A DNA stretch of 64,000 bases. Origin: Caldovatus aquaticus. GTDB taxonomy: Bacteria > Pseudomonadota > Alphaproteobacteria > Acetobacterales > Acetobacteraceae. Below are positions 25,150 to 34,449 of this stretch, in pieces (position 1 is the stretch's first letter; each line of letters starts with the position of its first letter). Where the stretch lies: positions 36,978 through 100,977 of the forward strand of contig NZ_JAHZUY010000010.1 in the NCBI RefSeq assembly GCF_019458025.1. The letters run 5' to 3'. The position numbers were made by a program, and so were the translations under genes. A model generated the notes under the pieces. It searched no databases. It had not been told where the DNA came from and saw nothing but the letters and a program-made list of their open reading frames with translations.

Positions 25150-26371
25150 CGCCATGTCGGCACGGGAGGCCGGGCCCCGGGGCGGCGCCGCCGCCGCCCC
25201 TGGTGGAGGGCGCCCGAACTTCATCGCCTTCGTCGCGGACGAGACGACCGAGACGGCGGTCCGCGCCGCCCTCGGCCAGACCATCGAGGGCCTGCAGATC
25301 CGCCGCGGCAACATCCGGACCGCGACCAAGGCTCTCGAGCGCGAGGCGACGCCGCGGGTCCTGCTGGTGGACATCGCGGGCATCGAGAACCCGATCGAGG
25401 CGCTCGACGAACTGGCCACGGTCTGCACCCCGGACGTGCGGGTGCTGGTGGTGGGCGACCGCGAGGACTATGCCTTCTACCGGCAGCTCACCCGCGACCT
25501 CGGGGTGACGGAATACGCCTGCAAGCCGATCACCCGCGACACGGTCACGAGCCTCTTCGTGCCGCACCTCGTCGGGGAGGACACGGAAGGCGCGGACCAT
25601 CGCGGCGGGCGCGTCGTCGCGGTGTGCGGCGTGCGCGGCGGGGCGGGGGCGACGACCATCGCCGTGAACCTCGCCCTGCACCTGGCGCAGACCACCCGCG
25701 GGCACGTGGCGCTGCTCGACCTGCACCTGCGCGGCGGCGCCACGGCGATGATGCTCGGCGCCCGGCCCTCGGCCGGCCTCAAGCTCGCGCTCGAGGAGCC
25801 GGACCGGGTGGACACCCTGCTCCTCGACCGCATCGCCACGCCCGTGGACGACCGGGTGCGGCTGTTCGCGGCGGAAGAACCGCTCGAGGCGGAGGTGAAG
25901 GTCACCGCGGAGGGGGCGAAGCGGGTCCTGGACCTGCTGCGCCAGCGCTTCAATTATATCGTGGTGGACACGCCGATTCCGCCGGGGGCTGCGGAGCGGG
26001 TGGTGCTGGCGATGGCGCGCCAGCATGTCCTGGTCTTCGGTCCGGATGTCGCGGGCATCCGCGACGTGGTCGCGGCGCGCAAGCTCGGCGGCGGCGTCGC
26101 CGGGCGGACGCTGACGGTGCTGAACCGCGCCGGCGTGCCGGGCGGCCTCAAGCTCAAGATGGTGAGCGAGGGGCTCGGCCAGCCGCCGGACTTCATCATC
26201 CCGGACCTGCCGCGCCACCTGCCGCGCGCGGCCCATCTCGGCCGGCCGGCGCTGCACGAGAGCGCCGCCTTCCGCCGCGCCCTGGCGCCGCTGACGCAGG
26301 AGATCTCCGGCGTGTCGGCCGAGAAGTCGGGTTCGCTGCTCTCCCGCCTGTTCGGAGGAAGGAAGCGCTGA
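25136..26371 (+). CDS. cpaE: Pilus localisation ATPase-like protein CpaE/TadZ
   Basis: MinD/ParA-superfamily protein that places the Tad machine at its cellular site. The 411-residue protein has an N-terminal receiver-like domain (PRVLLVDIAG, VRVLVVGD) and a C-terminal ATPase-like domain starting VVAVCGVRGGAGATTIAVNLA. The P-loop has Arg in place of the deviant Walker A Lys and Ala in place of the catalytic Lys, as in some TadZ proteins, so nucleotide hydrolysis is doubtful. Start GTG 25136 lies 5 bp after GGAGG; ATG 25154 is an alternative. The coding start overlaps cpaD by 14 bp. Confidence 0.88.
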   Translation: MPVADAMSAREAGPRGGAAAAPGGGRPNFIAFVADETTETAVRAALGQTIEGLQIRRGNIRTATKALEREATPRVLLVDIAGIENPIEALDELATVCTPDVRVLVVGDREDYAFYRQLTRDLGVTEYACKPITRDTVTSLFVPHLVGEDTEGADHRGGRVVAVCGVRGGAGATTIAVNLALHLAQTTRGHVALLDLHLRGGATAMMLGARPSAGLKLALEEPDRVDTLLLDRIATPVDDRVRLFAAEEPLEAEVKVTAEGAKRVLDLLRQRFNYIVVDTPIPPGAAERVVLAMARQHVLVFGPDVAGIRDVVAARKLGGGVAGRTLTVLNRAGVPGGLKLKMVSEGLGQPPDFIIPDLPRHLPRAAHLGRPALHESAAFRRALAPLTQEISGVSAEKSGSLLSRLFGGRKR

Positions 26372-27825
26372 TGCGTGTCTTCGGTCGCCGTGCCGAGGGC
26401 AACGGCGCCGCTCCGCCGGTGCCGGCGCGGTTCGAGGATGTCGCGCATTCCGGCCCGCCGCCCGGCGCAGAGACCGGGATGCCCGGGGTGCCGACGATCC
26501 CGCTGCCGCCGCTGCCGGACGAGCCGGCCGGCCCGGCGGCGCTGCGCCCGAACTTCGATCCGCTCATGGAAGGGCCGGTGGCACGGATCCGCGCCCAGGT
26601 GCTCGAGCGGGTGGATCCGGTCGTCGCCGCCGAGCTCCCGCCCGCGCAGTTGCGCGAGCAGCTCGAGGCGCTGATCCACGAGCTTGCCGACCGCGAGCGG
26701 ATCGAGATCTCCGCGCGCGAGCAGGCGCGCATCGCCGAGGAGCTGGCCCACGACATGGTGGGCTACGGGCCGCTCGAGCCCCTGCTCCAGGACGAGAGCA
26801 TCAGCGACATCATGGTGAACGGCCCGGACAACGTCTATGTCGAGCGCGCGGGCCGGCTGCAGCGGGTGAACGTGCGGTTCCGCAACGCCGCGCAGGTCGC
26901 CGCGATCGCGCAGAAGATGGCGGCGACCGTCGGGCGCCGCGTGGACGAGTCGAGCCCGCTGGTGGACTGCCGCCTGCTCGACGGCAGCCGCGTCAACGTC
27001 GTCTTCCCGCCGCTCGCGCTCGACGGGCCGATCATCTCGATCCGCAAGTTCACGAAGAAGAAGCTCGACTTCTCCGCGATGGTGGCGAACGGGAGCATGT
27101 CGCCGCAGGTCGCGCGCATCTGCGAGATCGCGGCACGCTGCCGGCTCAACATCGTCATCTCCGGGGGCACCGGATCGGGCAAGACCACGCTGCTCAACGC
27201 GCTCTCCCGCCTGATCGACCACGGCGAGCGCATCGTCACCATCGAGGACGCGGCGGAGCTGCAGCTCCAGCAGCCGCACGTGGTGCGGCTGGAGACGCGG
27301 CCGCCGAACCTCGAGGGCAAGGGCGAGGTGACGGCGCGCGATCTGGTCCGCAACGCGCTCCGCATGCGGCCCGACCGCATCATCGTCGGCGAGTGCCGCG
27401 GACCCGAGACCTTCGACATGCTCCAGGCGATGAACACGGGGCACGACGGCTCGCTCACCACGATCCACGCCAACACCACGCGCGATGCGCTGACGCGCAT
27501 CGAGAACATGGTCCAGATGGGCCAGCAGAACCTGCCGGTGAAGGCGATCCGCACCCAGATCGCGAGCGCCATCGACCTCATCATCCAGATCGAGCGCATG
27601 CGCGACGGCGGCCGGCGCGTCACCGCCATCTCGGAGATCTGCGGCCTCGAGGGCGACGTGATCACGATGAACGACATCTTCGTCTTCGAGTATCTCGGCG
27701 ACGACCCCTCGGGGCGCATCCGCGGGCGGTGGGTCACGCCCGGCGTGCGGCCCGGCTTCCAGGACCGGCTGGAGTACTTCGGCCTGGCGCACGCCTGGAT
27801 GCAGGCCCTGGCCGAGGCGCAGTAG
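26371..27825 (+). CDS. cpaF: Tad motor ATPase CpaF/TadA
   Basis: Cytoplasmic type II/IV secretion hexameric ATPase that powers pilus assembly. In 484 residues: a variable N-terminus, GYGPLEPLLQDESISDIMVN (about 130-149), Walker A ISGGTGSGKTTLLNAL (about 267-282), Asp box IVTIEDAAELQL, DRIIVGECRGPETFDMLQAM (Walker B) and His box GHDGSLTTIHAN. ATG 26371 overlaps the cpaE stop by one base (TGATG) and has GGAGGAAGG upstream. Confidence 0.96.
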   Translation: MRVFGRRAEGNGAAPPVPARFEDVAHSGPPPGAETGMPGVPTIPLPPLPDEPAGPAALRPNFDPLMEGPVARIRAQVLERVDPVVAAELPPAQLREQLEALIHELADRERIEISAREQARIAEELAHDMVGYGPLEPLLQDESISDIMVNGPDNVYVERAGRLQRVNVRFRNAAQVAAIAQKMAATVGRRVDESSPLVDCRLLDGSRVNVVFPPLALDGPIISIRKFTKKKLDFSAMVANGSMSPQVARICEIAARCRLNIVISGGTGSGKTTLLNALSRLIDHGERIVTIEDAAELQLQQPHVVRLETRPPNLEGKGEVTARDLVRNALRMRPDRIIVGECRGPETFDMLQAMNTGHDGSLTTIHANTTRDALTRIENMVQMGQQNLPVKAIRTQIASAIDLIIQIERMRDGGRRVTAISEICGLEGDVITMNDIFVFEYLGDDPSGRIRGRWVTPGVRPGFQDRLEYFGLAHAWMQALAEAQ

Positions 27826-27827
27826 CC

Positions 27828-28793
27828 GTGGAGATCGGCGCCGGCCTGCTGTTCCTCGGCGCCCTCGCGCTGGCGCTCCTCGCCGGCGCGGTCGCGCTGT
27901 TCGGCGCCGCGAGCAATCGGCAGCTCAAGGACCGAGTCCGCACCGCCGGTGGCGTGGTCCGGGAGACCGATCTGGTCGCCGCCTCGGCCGTCCCCTCGAT
28001 CCGGCTTTCCGCGCCGACCGAGAACCGGGTGCTGGCGCTGCTGATCCGGCTGGTCGGCTACAGCCCGGAAGTGCCGCAGGCCCAGATCATCCCCTGGCCT
28101 GCCGTGGTGATGGCGGGCCTGGCTACGGCGCTCGCGACCTACTGGCGGGCGCGGACCTGGGTGGGGCCTCTCGGCGCGGCCCCGCTCGGCCTGCTCGCCG
28201 GCGGGCTCGTGGTCCGCTTCATCTTCCGCTGGCAGCACCGCCGCTACCGGGACGCGCTGTTCGGGCAGATCCCGGACGCGCTCGGCCTGATCATCCGCGC
28301 GATCCGGGCGGGGCTGCCGATGGGCGAGGCGCTGCGCTCGGTCAGCCGCGAGATGCCGCCGCCGACCAAGGAGGAGTTCGCGCGCGTCGTCGGCGAGATC
28401 GCCATCGGCCGCCCGATCGACCAGGCCATCTGGCGGGTCTATGAACGTTCGGGCATCACCGAATTCGCCTTCCTCTCGGTGACGCTCGGGCTGCAGAGCC
28501 AGACCGGCGGCAGCCTGGCGGAGACGCTCGAGAACCTCGCCGACCTCGTGCGCAAGCGCGTGGCGATGGCGCAGCGGGCGAGCGCCCTGGCGGCCGAGGC
28601 GAAGACCTCGGCGCTCATCCTGGTCGCGCTGCCCTTCATCTGCGTCTTCGCCATGACGCTCATCCGCCCGAACCATCTCTCGACCTTCTTCACCACCCAG
28701 GCCGGCTTCAACATGATGGTGGCGGGGCTGACGCTGATGGGGTTCGGCATCCTCACCATCCGCTGGCTGATCCGCAACGCGCAGGAGGGTTGA
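27828..28793 (+). CDS. tadB: Tad inner-membrane platform protein TadB
   Basis: Platform protein with one type II secretion F domain. The 321-residue product starts with GTG 27828, 2 bp after cpaF, has an N-terminal hydrophobic helix, a second span around VVMAGLATALATYW, the cytoplasmic F domain with DALGLIIRAIRAGLPMGEAL (about 152-171) and two C-terminal membrane helices. It works with TadC to couple the motor ATPase to pilin extraction. Confidence 0.92.
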   Translation: MEIGAGLLFLGALALALLAGAVALFGAASNRQLKDRVRTAGGVVRETDLVAASAVPSIRLSAPTENRVLALLIRLVGYSPEVPQAQIIPWPAVVMAGLATALATYWRARTWVGPLGAAPLGLLAGGLVVRFIFRWQHRRYRDALFGQIPDALGLIIRAIRAGLPMGEALRSVSREMPPPTKEEFARVVGEIAIGRPIDQAIWRVYERSGITEFAFLSVTLGLQSQTGGSLAETLENLADLVRKRVAMAQRASALAAEAKTSALILVALPFICVFAMTLIRPNHLSTFFTTQAGFNMMVAGLTLMGFGILTIRWLIRNAQEG

Positions 28794-28796
28794 GGC

Positions 28797-29780
28797 GTGG
28801 GCGCCGCGCACTCCCTGCTCGATCCGCAGACCCTGGCGCTCGCGATCGCGGCCGGCCTGGCGGCGCTGGCGCTGGGAAGCCTCGCCGCGATCCTCCTGGC
28901 GCGCGCCGCGGAGGACCGCGACATCACGTCGCGCGTGCGCAGCGTGGTGCGGCCGGCCGACCGCGGCGCGCAGGCCCAGGCGGCGGCGAACGTCGTCGTC
29001 GACCTCCTGGCCGCGCCGTTCCAGAAGCTCGGCGAATCGCTGCGCGCCTCCTCCTTCATCTCGGAGAAGGACCTGGCCCAGCTCGAGCGCGCGGTCGCCG
29101 CGCTCGGGATCGACCCCCGCCGGGCCGTGCCGACCTTCGTCGGCATCAAGGCGGTGACGCTCGTGGTCTTCCCGCTCGCCGCCTATCTCTACGCCTCGCA
29201 AAGTGGCCACAGCCTGCGCATGACCGGCCTGCTGACGCTGGCCGGGCTGGTCGCCGGGATCTTCGGGCCGAATTGGGCCGTCGGTTTCCTGCGCCGCCCC
29301 TTCCAGAAGAAGCTGCAGCGCGGCCTGCCGGATGCGCTGGACCTGCTCGTGGTCTGCGCCGAGGCCGGGCTCGGGATGGAAACCGCGATCGAGCGCGTGG
29401 CGCGCGAAATGCAAGGCACCAACACGCCGATCGCGCTGGAATTCACGATCCTCCTGAACGAGCTGCGGATGCTGCCCGACCGGCGCCAGGCGCTGGAGCG
29501 CTTCGCCGAGCGGAGCGGCATCGAGGGCTTCCGCCGGCTGGGCTCGACGCTCGCCCAGACCATGCGCTACGGCACGCCGCTCGGCCAGACGCTGCGGGTG
29601 CTCGCCGCGGAGATGCGCCAGGAGCGCATGCTCAAGATGGAGGAGAAGGCGATCCGCCTGCCCGCGCTTCTGGTATTGCCGCTGATCCTGTTCATCATGC
29701 CGAGCCTGTTCATCGCGCTCGTCGGGCCTTCCGTCCTCACCATCATGGAAACCCTTGGCAATCTCGGCGGGCGGTTCTGA
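28797..29780 (+). CDS. tadC: Tad inner-membrane platform protein TadC
   Basis: Second platform subunit, 327 residues, GTG start 3 bp after tadB. It has an N-terminal membrane helix, paired central helices (LTLVVFPLAAYLY-like and LLTLAGLVAGIFGPNWA), the F domain LPDALDLLVVCAEAGLGMET (about 178-197), and a terminal hydrophobic pair ending LVGPSVLTIMETLGNLGGRF. Composition and spacing are normal for TadC. Confidence 0.92.
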   Translation: MGAAHSLLDPQTLALAIAAGLAALALGSLAAILLARAAEDRDITSRVRSVVRPADRGAQAQAAANVVVDLLAAPFQKLGESLRASSFISEKDLAQLERAVAALGIDPRRAVPTFVGIKAVTLVVFPLAAYLYASQSGHSLRMTGLLTLAGLVAGIFGPNWAVGFLRRPFQKKLQRGLPDALDLLVVCAEAGLGMETAIERVAREMQGTNTPIALEFTILLNELRMLPDRRQALERFAERSGIEGFRRLGSTLAQTMRYGTPLGQTLRVLAAEMRQERMLKMEEKAIRLPALLVLPLILFIMPSLFIALVGPSVLTIMETLGNLGGRF

Positions 29781-29824
29781 CTCTCGCCCGGGCACGCCGC
29801 CTGCCTCGCAGCAGCGGATTTCAC

Positions 29825-31138
29825 ATGCGCGACATGCATTTCCGGCAGACCCCTCCGCTCCGCTCCCGCCCCGCACTCCGGCTCGCTGCCGTCGCGGCGC
29901 TGCTGGCCACCACCGCCTGCTCGGCCCTGCCGCGGAGCGCGGAGGAGGGCTTCCGCAATCCGGCCTCCGCCTCGCGGCTGCGCGTCGCCGCCGCGGCGGA
30001 GGAGTCGGGGCAGCTCGATATCGCGCTCTCGATGTACGCTGCCGCGGCCGCCGCCGCGCCGGACGATACCGAGGTGCAGGCGCGCTACGCCGGCCTGCTG
30101 CTGCGGGTCGGCCAGCCGCAGCAGGCCGACCTGGTGCTGAGCCGCGCGCTGGAGCGCCGGCCGGACGACATCTCCCTCCTGCTGGCCCGCGGGCGGCTCC
30201 GTCTCGCCACCGGCGCGGCCCAGGAAGCGATCGGCCTGTTCGACCGCGTCCTCGCCCGGGATCCCGCCAATACGGCGGCACTCAACGGGCGCGGCGTCGC
30301 CCTCTACCAGCTCGGCTACGCCCGGCAGGCCGAGGAGGTGTTCCGCGGCGTGCTGGCCTCGGCCCCGGACAACATCGCGGCCGCCAACAACCTGGGCACG
30401 CTGCTCTATCTCGAGGGCCGGCCGGCGGAGGCCGTGTCGGTGCTCTCGAGCGTCGCGGCACGCGCGGGCGCGCCGGCCCGGGCCGTGACCAATCTGGGCA
30501 TCGCCCAGGCCGCGGCGGGGGATCGCGGCGCCGCCCAGGCGACGCTCGCCGGACGGATCTCGGCCGAGGACCTGGACAGCCTCGCCGCCACCATCGGCAG
30601 GGTGCCGGAGGACCGCCGCGCTCCGGCCGGCGGTGGGGGGAGTGCGGGGCGGGGCGATCCGGGCGGGGTGCTGCCGGCCACCGCCCCCGCGCCGGCCGCG
30701 CCGTCCCCGGAGGCGCCGCGACCCGCCGCATCGCCGGCGGCGGCGCTTCCCGCGGCCTCCGCGCCGGCGGCCGGCGACGCCGGATCGCCGGTGACGGCGG
30801 CGGCCGGGCCCGAAGCGGCGCCGAACGCCGCCGTGGCACCGGCTCCGGACGACGCGCAGGCCCTGGCGGCGCCGTCTTCCCCGCAGGGGCCCCGGACCCG
30901 GGTCCAGCTCGCCTCGATGCCGACGGAGGCGGCGGCGCGCGAGGAATGGCGGCGCCTGAGCCGCGAATTCCCCGACCTCTTCGGATCGCGCCAGCCGGTC
31001 ATCCTCCGCATCGGGCGCGAGGGCGGCGGCGAAGTCTGGCGGCTGCGGACCGAGGGCTTCGCCGATCCCGCCGAAGCGCGGGAGTTCTGCGCCCGCCTGC
31101 GCGCCGCCGGCCGCGCCTGCCTGCCGGTGCGCGGCTGA
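29825..31138 (+). CDS. tadD: TPR lipoprotein TadD with C-terminal SPOR domain
   Basis: 437-residue Tad lipoprotein: lipobox ATTACSAL near residue 32, then TPR units (YAGLLLRVGQPQQADLVLSR, GVALYQLGYARQAEEVFRGV, LGTLLYLEGRPAEAVSVLSS), an Ala/Pro-rich low-complexity linker of about 110 residues, and a C-terminal SPOR-like fold (RTRVQLASMPTEAAAREEWR ... VWRLRTEGFADPAEAREFCA). SPOR domains bind denuded septal peptidoglycan; plain TadD proteins lack one. ATG 29825 gives a proper lipoprotein signal. It is the last gene of the rightward operon; a hairpin follows the stop. Confidence 0.85.
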   Translation: MRDMHFRQTPPLRSRPALRLAAVAALLATTACSALPRSAEEGFRNPASASRLRVAAAAEESGQLDIALSMYAAAAAAAPDDTEVQARYAGLLLRVGQPQQADLVLSRALERRPDDISLLLARGRLRLATGAAQEAIGLFDRVLARDPANTAALNGRGVALYQLGYARQAEEVFRGVLASAPDNIAAANNLGTLLYLEGRPAEAVSVLSSVAARAGAPARAVTNLGIAQAAAGDRGAAQATLAGRISAEDLDSLAATIGRVPEDRRAPAGGGGSAGRGDPGGVLPATAPAPAAPSPEAPRPAASPAAALPAASAPAAGDAGSPVTAAAGPEAAPNAAVAPAPDDAQALAAPSSPQGPRTRVQLASMPTEAAAREEWRRLSREFPDLFGSRQPVILRIGREGGGEVWRLRTEGFADPAEAREFCARLRAAGRACLPVRG

Positions 31139-31461
31139 TCGTCTGCCGGCGCGGGCGCCGGTCTCGCCCGGCCGGGCCGCGCGAGGCGCCTCAGGGCCTC
31201 GCAGGATGCGCCGGCCTGCCCCCTCCCGCGCCGGGCCGCCCGCTCACGCTGGCCCGAGGGCGTCGCCGGGCACCGCACGCGGTTGCTGCGCTCCTGGCCG
31301 GGGCTGGCCGTCCCGGGACGCCGGGGCAGGACCGGCGCTGCGCGTCCCGGGGAAGGCGGGTGGCGGCGCGCGGCTTCGCCGTCGGTGCGCCCCCGCCGGG
31401 GGCGGACGCGAGGGGGACGGACGTCGCTCCCGCCCTGCAGGCCGGCCGGCTCGCGGCCGCG
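31139..31461. other. Convergent gap between tadD and pdxJ
   Basis: 323 bp, extremely GC-rich. Apart from the hairpin at 31181-31202 I see no gene, repeat copy or promoter-like patch. Confidence 0.5.
31181..31202. terminator. Hairpin between convergent tadD and pdxJ
   Basis: GCGAGGC, 8-nt loop, GCCTCGC: perfect 7-bp stem 43 bp after the tadD stop. No T run on either strand; a bidirectional or Rho-assisted terminator is the likely role. Confidence 0.5.
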
Positions 31462-32202
31462 TCAGCGCCGGGCTGCGGCGATCAGCGCCTTCATTCGGCG
31501 GACCGCCGCCGGCAGGCCCTCGAACACGCTCTGCCCGATCAGGAAGTGGCCGATGCTGACTTCCGAGATCTGCGGGATGGCGGCGATCGCGCCGATGCTG
31601 TCGTAGCCGAGGCCGTGGCCCGCGTGGCAGTGCAGGCCGGCGGCGCGCGCCGCCTCCGCGCCGGCACGCAGCCGCGCGAGGTGCGGTGCGCGCTCCGCTA
31701 CCGGCGCCTCGGCGTAGGGGCCGGTGTGCAGCTCGACGCAGGCCGCGCCGATGCGCGCCGCCGCCTCGATCTGCGCCGGATCGGCCTCGACGAAGATCGA
31801 GACGCGGATGCCGGCGCCGGCGAGGCGCTTCACCGCCTCGGCCAGCGCCGGGCCGGCGCGCAGCACGTCGAGGCCGCCTTCGGTGGTGAGCTCCTGCCGC
31901 CTTTCCGGCACCAGGCAGCAGGCGGGCGGCCGCAGCCGGGTGGCGATGCCGACCATCTCCTCGGTCGCCGCCATCTCGAGATTCAGCGGCGCCGGGATCT
32001 CGGCGCGGAGGCGCTCCACGTCGCGGTCGCGGATGTGGCGGCGGTCCTCGCGCAGATGCACGGTGATGCCGTCGGCGCCGGCCGCGACCGCGGCACGGGC
32101 GGCGTCCACCGGATCGGGAAAGGCGCCGCCGCGGGCGTTCCGCAGCGTGGCCACGTGATCCACGTTGACCGAGAGCAGCAGGGGCGGAAGCGCGGCGGTC
32201 AC
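31462..32202 (-). CDS. pdxJ: Pyridoxine 5'-phosphate synthase
   Basis: Condenses 1-deoxyxylulose 5-phosphate with 3-amino-2-oxopropyl phosphate, the last ring-forming step of DXP-dependent vitamin B6 synthesis. The 246-residue TIM barrel shows [17 protein letters not shown] (residues 9-25), [27 protein letters not shown] and the C-terminal phosphate site [12 protein letters not shown]. Its start overlaps the pdxA stop (ATGA), so enzyme and substrate supplier are translated together. Confidence 0.96.
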   Translation of the reverse strand: MTAALPPLLLSVNVDHVATLRNARGGAFPDPVDAARAAVAAGADGITVHLREDRRHIRDRDVERLRAEIPAPLNLEMAATEEMVGIATRLRPPACCLVPERRQELTTEGGLDVLRAGPALAEAVKRLAGAGIRVSIFVEADPAQIEAAARIGAACVELHTGPYAEAPVAERAPHLARLRAGAEAARAAGLHCHAGHGLGYDSIGAIAAIPQISEVSIGHFLIGQSVFEGLPAAVRRMKALIAAARR

Positions 32203-33188
32203 GGCGCGAGACTCCGCTGGCGCGCGATCGCGGCCGCCATGCGCAGCGCCGCGATCAGGCTGGAGGGGTCGGCCCGCCCCTGGCCCGCGATGTCGAGCGC
32301 GGTGCCGTGATCGGGGCTGGTGCGCACGATCGAGAGGCCGAGCGTGACGTTCACCCCGCCCGCCATGTCGAGCGTCTTGACCGGGATCAGCGCCTGGTCG
32401 TGGTAGAGGCAGATCGCCGCGTCGTAGGTGGGGCGGGCGAGCGGCGTGAACAGCGTGTCGGGCGGCAGCGGGCCGCGCGCCGCGATCCCCTTGGCCTGCA
32501 ACGCGGCGACGGCCGGGGCGACGATGGCGCGGTCCTCGGTGCCGAGCGTCCCGTCCTCGCCCGCGTGCGGGTTCAGGCCGGCGACCGCGAGGCGCGGCGC
32601 GGCGATGCCGAAGTCGCGGCGCAGCGCCTCGGCGGTGACGAGGGCGTGCCGGACGATCAGCGCCGGGGTCAGGCGGGCGATGGCGCGGGCGAGCGGCTCG
32701 TGCCCGGTGACCGGCACCGTGCGCAGCTCCGCGCAGGCGAGCATCATCACCGGCGGACCGCCGCCGGGGGTGCCGGCGATCTCGCCGAGATATTCGGTGT
32801 GGCCGGGATGGCGGAACCCGGCGGCGTAGAGCGTCGCCTTCTGGATCGGGTTGGTCACCACGCCGGCGACGCGGCCGGCCTTGGCGAGCGCCACCGCCTC
32901 GTCAATGGCGCCGATCACCGCGGGCGCGTTGGCGGGATCCGGCCGGCCGGGAACGACCGGAGCGGGGAGGGGGCGGTGCAGCACCGGCAGCGCATGGGGG
33001 AAGACGGCGAGCGCCTGCTCGGCGGCAGCGACCGGCACGACCGGCACGCCGGCGATCTGTGTCGCGTCGCCGAGGAAGACGAAGGCCGGGCCGGTCGTGC
33101 GCAGCGCCGCCCACGCGCCGGCGGCGATCTCGGCCCCGATCCCGGCGGGCTCGCCCATGGTCAGCGCGAGGGGGGGAAGCGGCGGCAT
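32199..33188 (-). CDS. pdxA: 4-hydroxythreonine-4-phosphate dehydrogenase
   Basis: Oxidises and decarboxylates 4-phosphohydroxythreonine to feed PdxJ. The 329-residue protein begins [20 protein letters not shown], has [26 protein letters not shown], the metal ligands in GHEP and NPHAGEDG, and [16 protein letters not shown] 33188 is the first start compatible with the family; longer readings add an Arg/Ala-rich non-family extension. It precedes pdxJ with a 4-bp overlap. Confidence 0.95.
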   Translation of the reverse strand: MPPLPPLALTMGEPAGIGAEIAAGAWAALRTTGPAFVFLGDATQIAGVPVVPVAAAEQALAVFPHALPVLHRPLPAPVVPGRPDPANAPAVIGAIDEAVALAKAGRVAGVVTNPIQKATLYAAGFRHPGHTEYLGEIAGTPGGGPPVMMLACAELRTVPVTGHEPLARAIARLTPALIVRHALVTAEALRRDFGIAAPRLAVAGLNPHAGEDGTLGTEDRAIVAPAVAALQAKGIAARGPLPPDTLFTPLARPTYDAAICLYHDQALIPVKTLDMAGGVNVTLGLSIVRTSPDHGTALDIAGQGRADPSSLIAALRMAAAIARQRSLAP

Positions 33189-33699
33189 GGGGGCGGGGTC
33201 TAGCGCAGGCCGCGCCTCCGCTCCAGCGGCCGGCCCGCCTCTGCCGCCGCGGAGGGGCAGGCCGGCCGCGGCGCGCACCGCCGCTCCGCGGGCCGCGACG
33301 AGGCGGCGCCGCGCAGGCGTGCCTGTCCGGCGCCTCCTCCGGCCGGCCGCAGCGAGCACCTTGCCCCGCCGCGGTCCGCCGCCGACACGAGCGGCTCCTC
33401 GGACCCGGCGGCCAGCGCGACGGCGCCGGCGCGTCCGCCCCCGGGCGACCGCCCTCGGACAGGGCGTCGCCCGGCGCCCGGACGCCGCGGGCGCGCGCCT
33501 GGACCCGCGGTGACGGCCCCGCCGTGATACCGTTCATGCCGGCTCGTGCCTCCGCCGGTGCCCGCGCCGTCAACGATCGGCCCGGGCGGCGGCGCGACCG
33601 GAGGCAGGGGGCGCGCCGGCCCCTGGCGGCGGCGTGGTCTGGACCCCGGCCTTGATGCGCCGCAAGGCGCGACGCGGGGGGCAGGGTAGGGATGGGCCC
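33189..33699. other. Divergent gap upstream of pdxA
   Basis: 511 bp of very GC-rich sequence between pdxA and the TauE/SafE-like gene. Frames on both strands are Arg/Ala/Pro-rich without family-like segments. I see no dispersed repeat and no clear promoter; it must nevertheless hold the start signals for both flanking genes. Confidence 0.4.
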
Positions 33700-34437
33700 A
33701 TGCTCGCGGACTGCCTGCACGATCTGACCCTGCTCGGCCCTGGCGGCGTGCCGGCGCTGATCGGGGCGCTGTTCCTTGCCGGGCTTGCGGGCGGCCTGAC
33801 GCATTGCGCCGGGATGTGCGCGCCCTTCGTGCTCGCCCAGGCTGCCGCGACGGCGGACCGCGCGGCCGCGGGCGGGATGCTGCGCCGGCTCGCGGGCGCG
33901 GCGCTGGTCCCCTACCACGCGGGGCGGATGCTGGGCTACGCCGCGCTCGGCGCGCTGGCGGGCGGGGCGGCCGGGCTGGCGACGCAGGCGAGCGGGCTGC
34001 GCCTGCTGCTGGCCGCGCTGCTCGCGGTCGCGGCGCTGCTGATGCTCGGCCAGGCCTCGGCGCGGCTTTCGGCCTGGTGGCCGCGCCTGCCGGCGCCGCG
34101 CCTGCCGGCGGGAATCGAGCGGCGGATCGCGGCGCTGCTGGCCGCCCCGACGGGATGGCGCGGCGTCGCGCTTGGCCTCCTGCTCTCCGCGCTGCCCTGC
34201 GGGCTGCTCTACGGCGCGCTGGCCGGGGCGGCGGCCGCCGGCAGCGCGCTGGGCGGCGCACTGGGCATGGCGGCCTTCGTGCTCGGCACGGTGCCGGCCC
34301 TCGCCGCCGTCGCTCTGCTCGGCCGGCTGTTCGGGCGGCGCGGGGGGGCGGCGCTGCGCCTGGCCGCCACGGCGCTGTTCGCGCTCAACGGCGTGGTGCT
34401 GGCGGCGCTGGCGGCGCGGCTGGCGGCCGCGGCGTAG
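33700..34437 (+). CDS. TauE/SafE-like (UreH/DsbD_2 type) membrane protein
   Basis: 245-residue polytopic protein with about six hydrophobic spans. The HCAGMCAPFVLA segment (about residues 32-43) and ALPCGLLYGALAGAAAAG resemble the duplicated Cys/Pro helices of UreH/CcdA-like transporters often annotated as sulfite exporter TauE/SafE. Proteins of this type frequently accompany cbb3 oxidase clusters and help copper or haem delivery; the cco operon here ends about 9 kb away. ATG 33700 follows GGTAGGGATGGG. Transported species unknown. Confidence 0.78.
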   Translation: MLADCLHDLTLLGPGGVPALIGALFLAGLAGGLTHCAGMCAPFVLAQAAATADRAAAGGMLRRLAGAALVPYHAGRMLGYAALGALAGGAAGLATQASGLRLLLAALLAVAALLMLGQASARLSAWWPRLPAPRLPAGIERRIAALLAAPTGWRGVALGLLLSALPCGLLYGALAGAAAAGSALGGALGMAAFVLGTVPALAAVALLGRLFGRRGGAALRLAATALFALNGVVLAALAARLAAAA

Positions 34438-34449
34438 CGCCCTGCCCTG

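Noticed and set aside
33189..33699. Possible small genes in the pdxA upstream gap
   Set aside because: All frames are Arg/Ala/Pro-rich with no ribosome site plus family-like sequence; nothing supportable.
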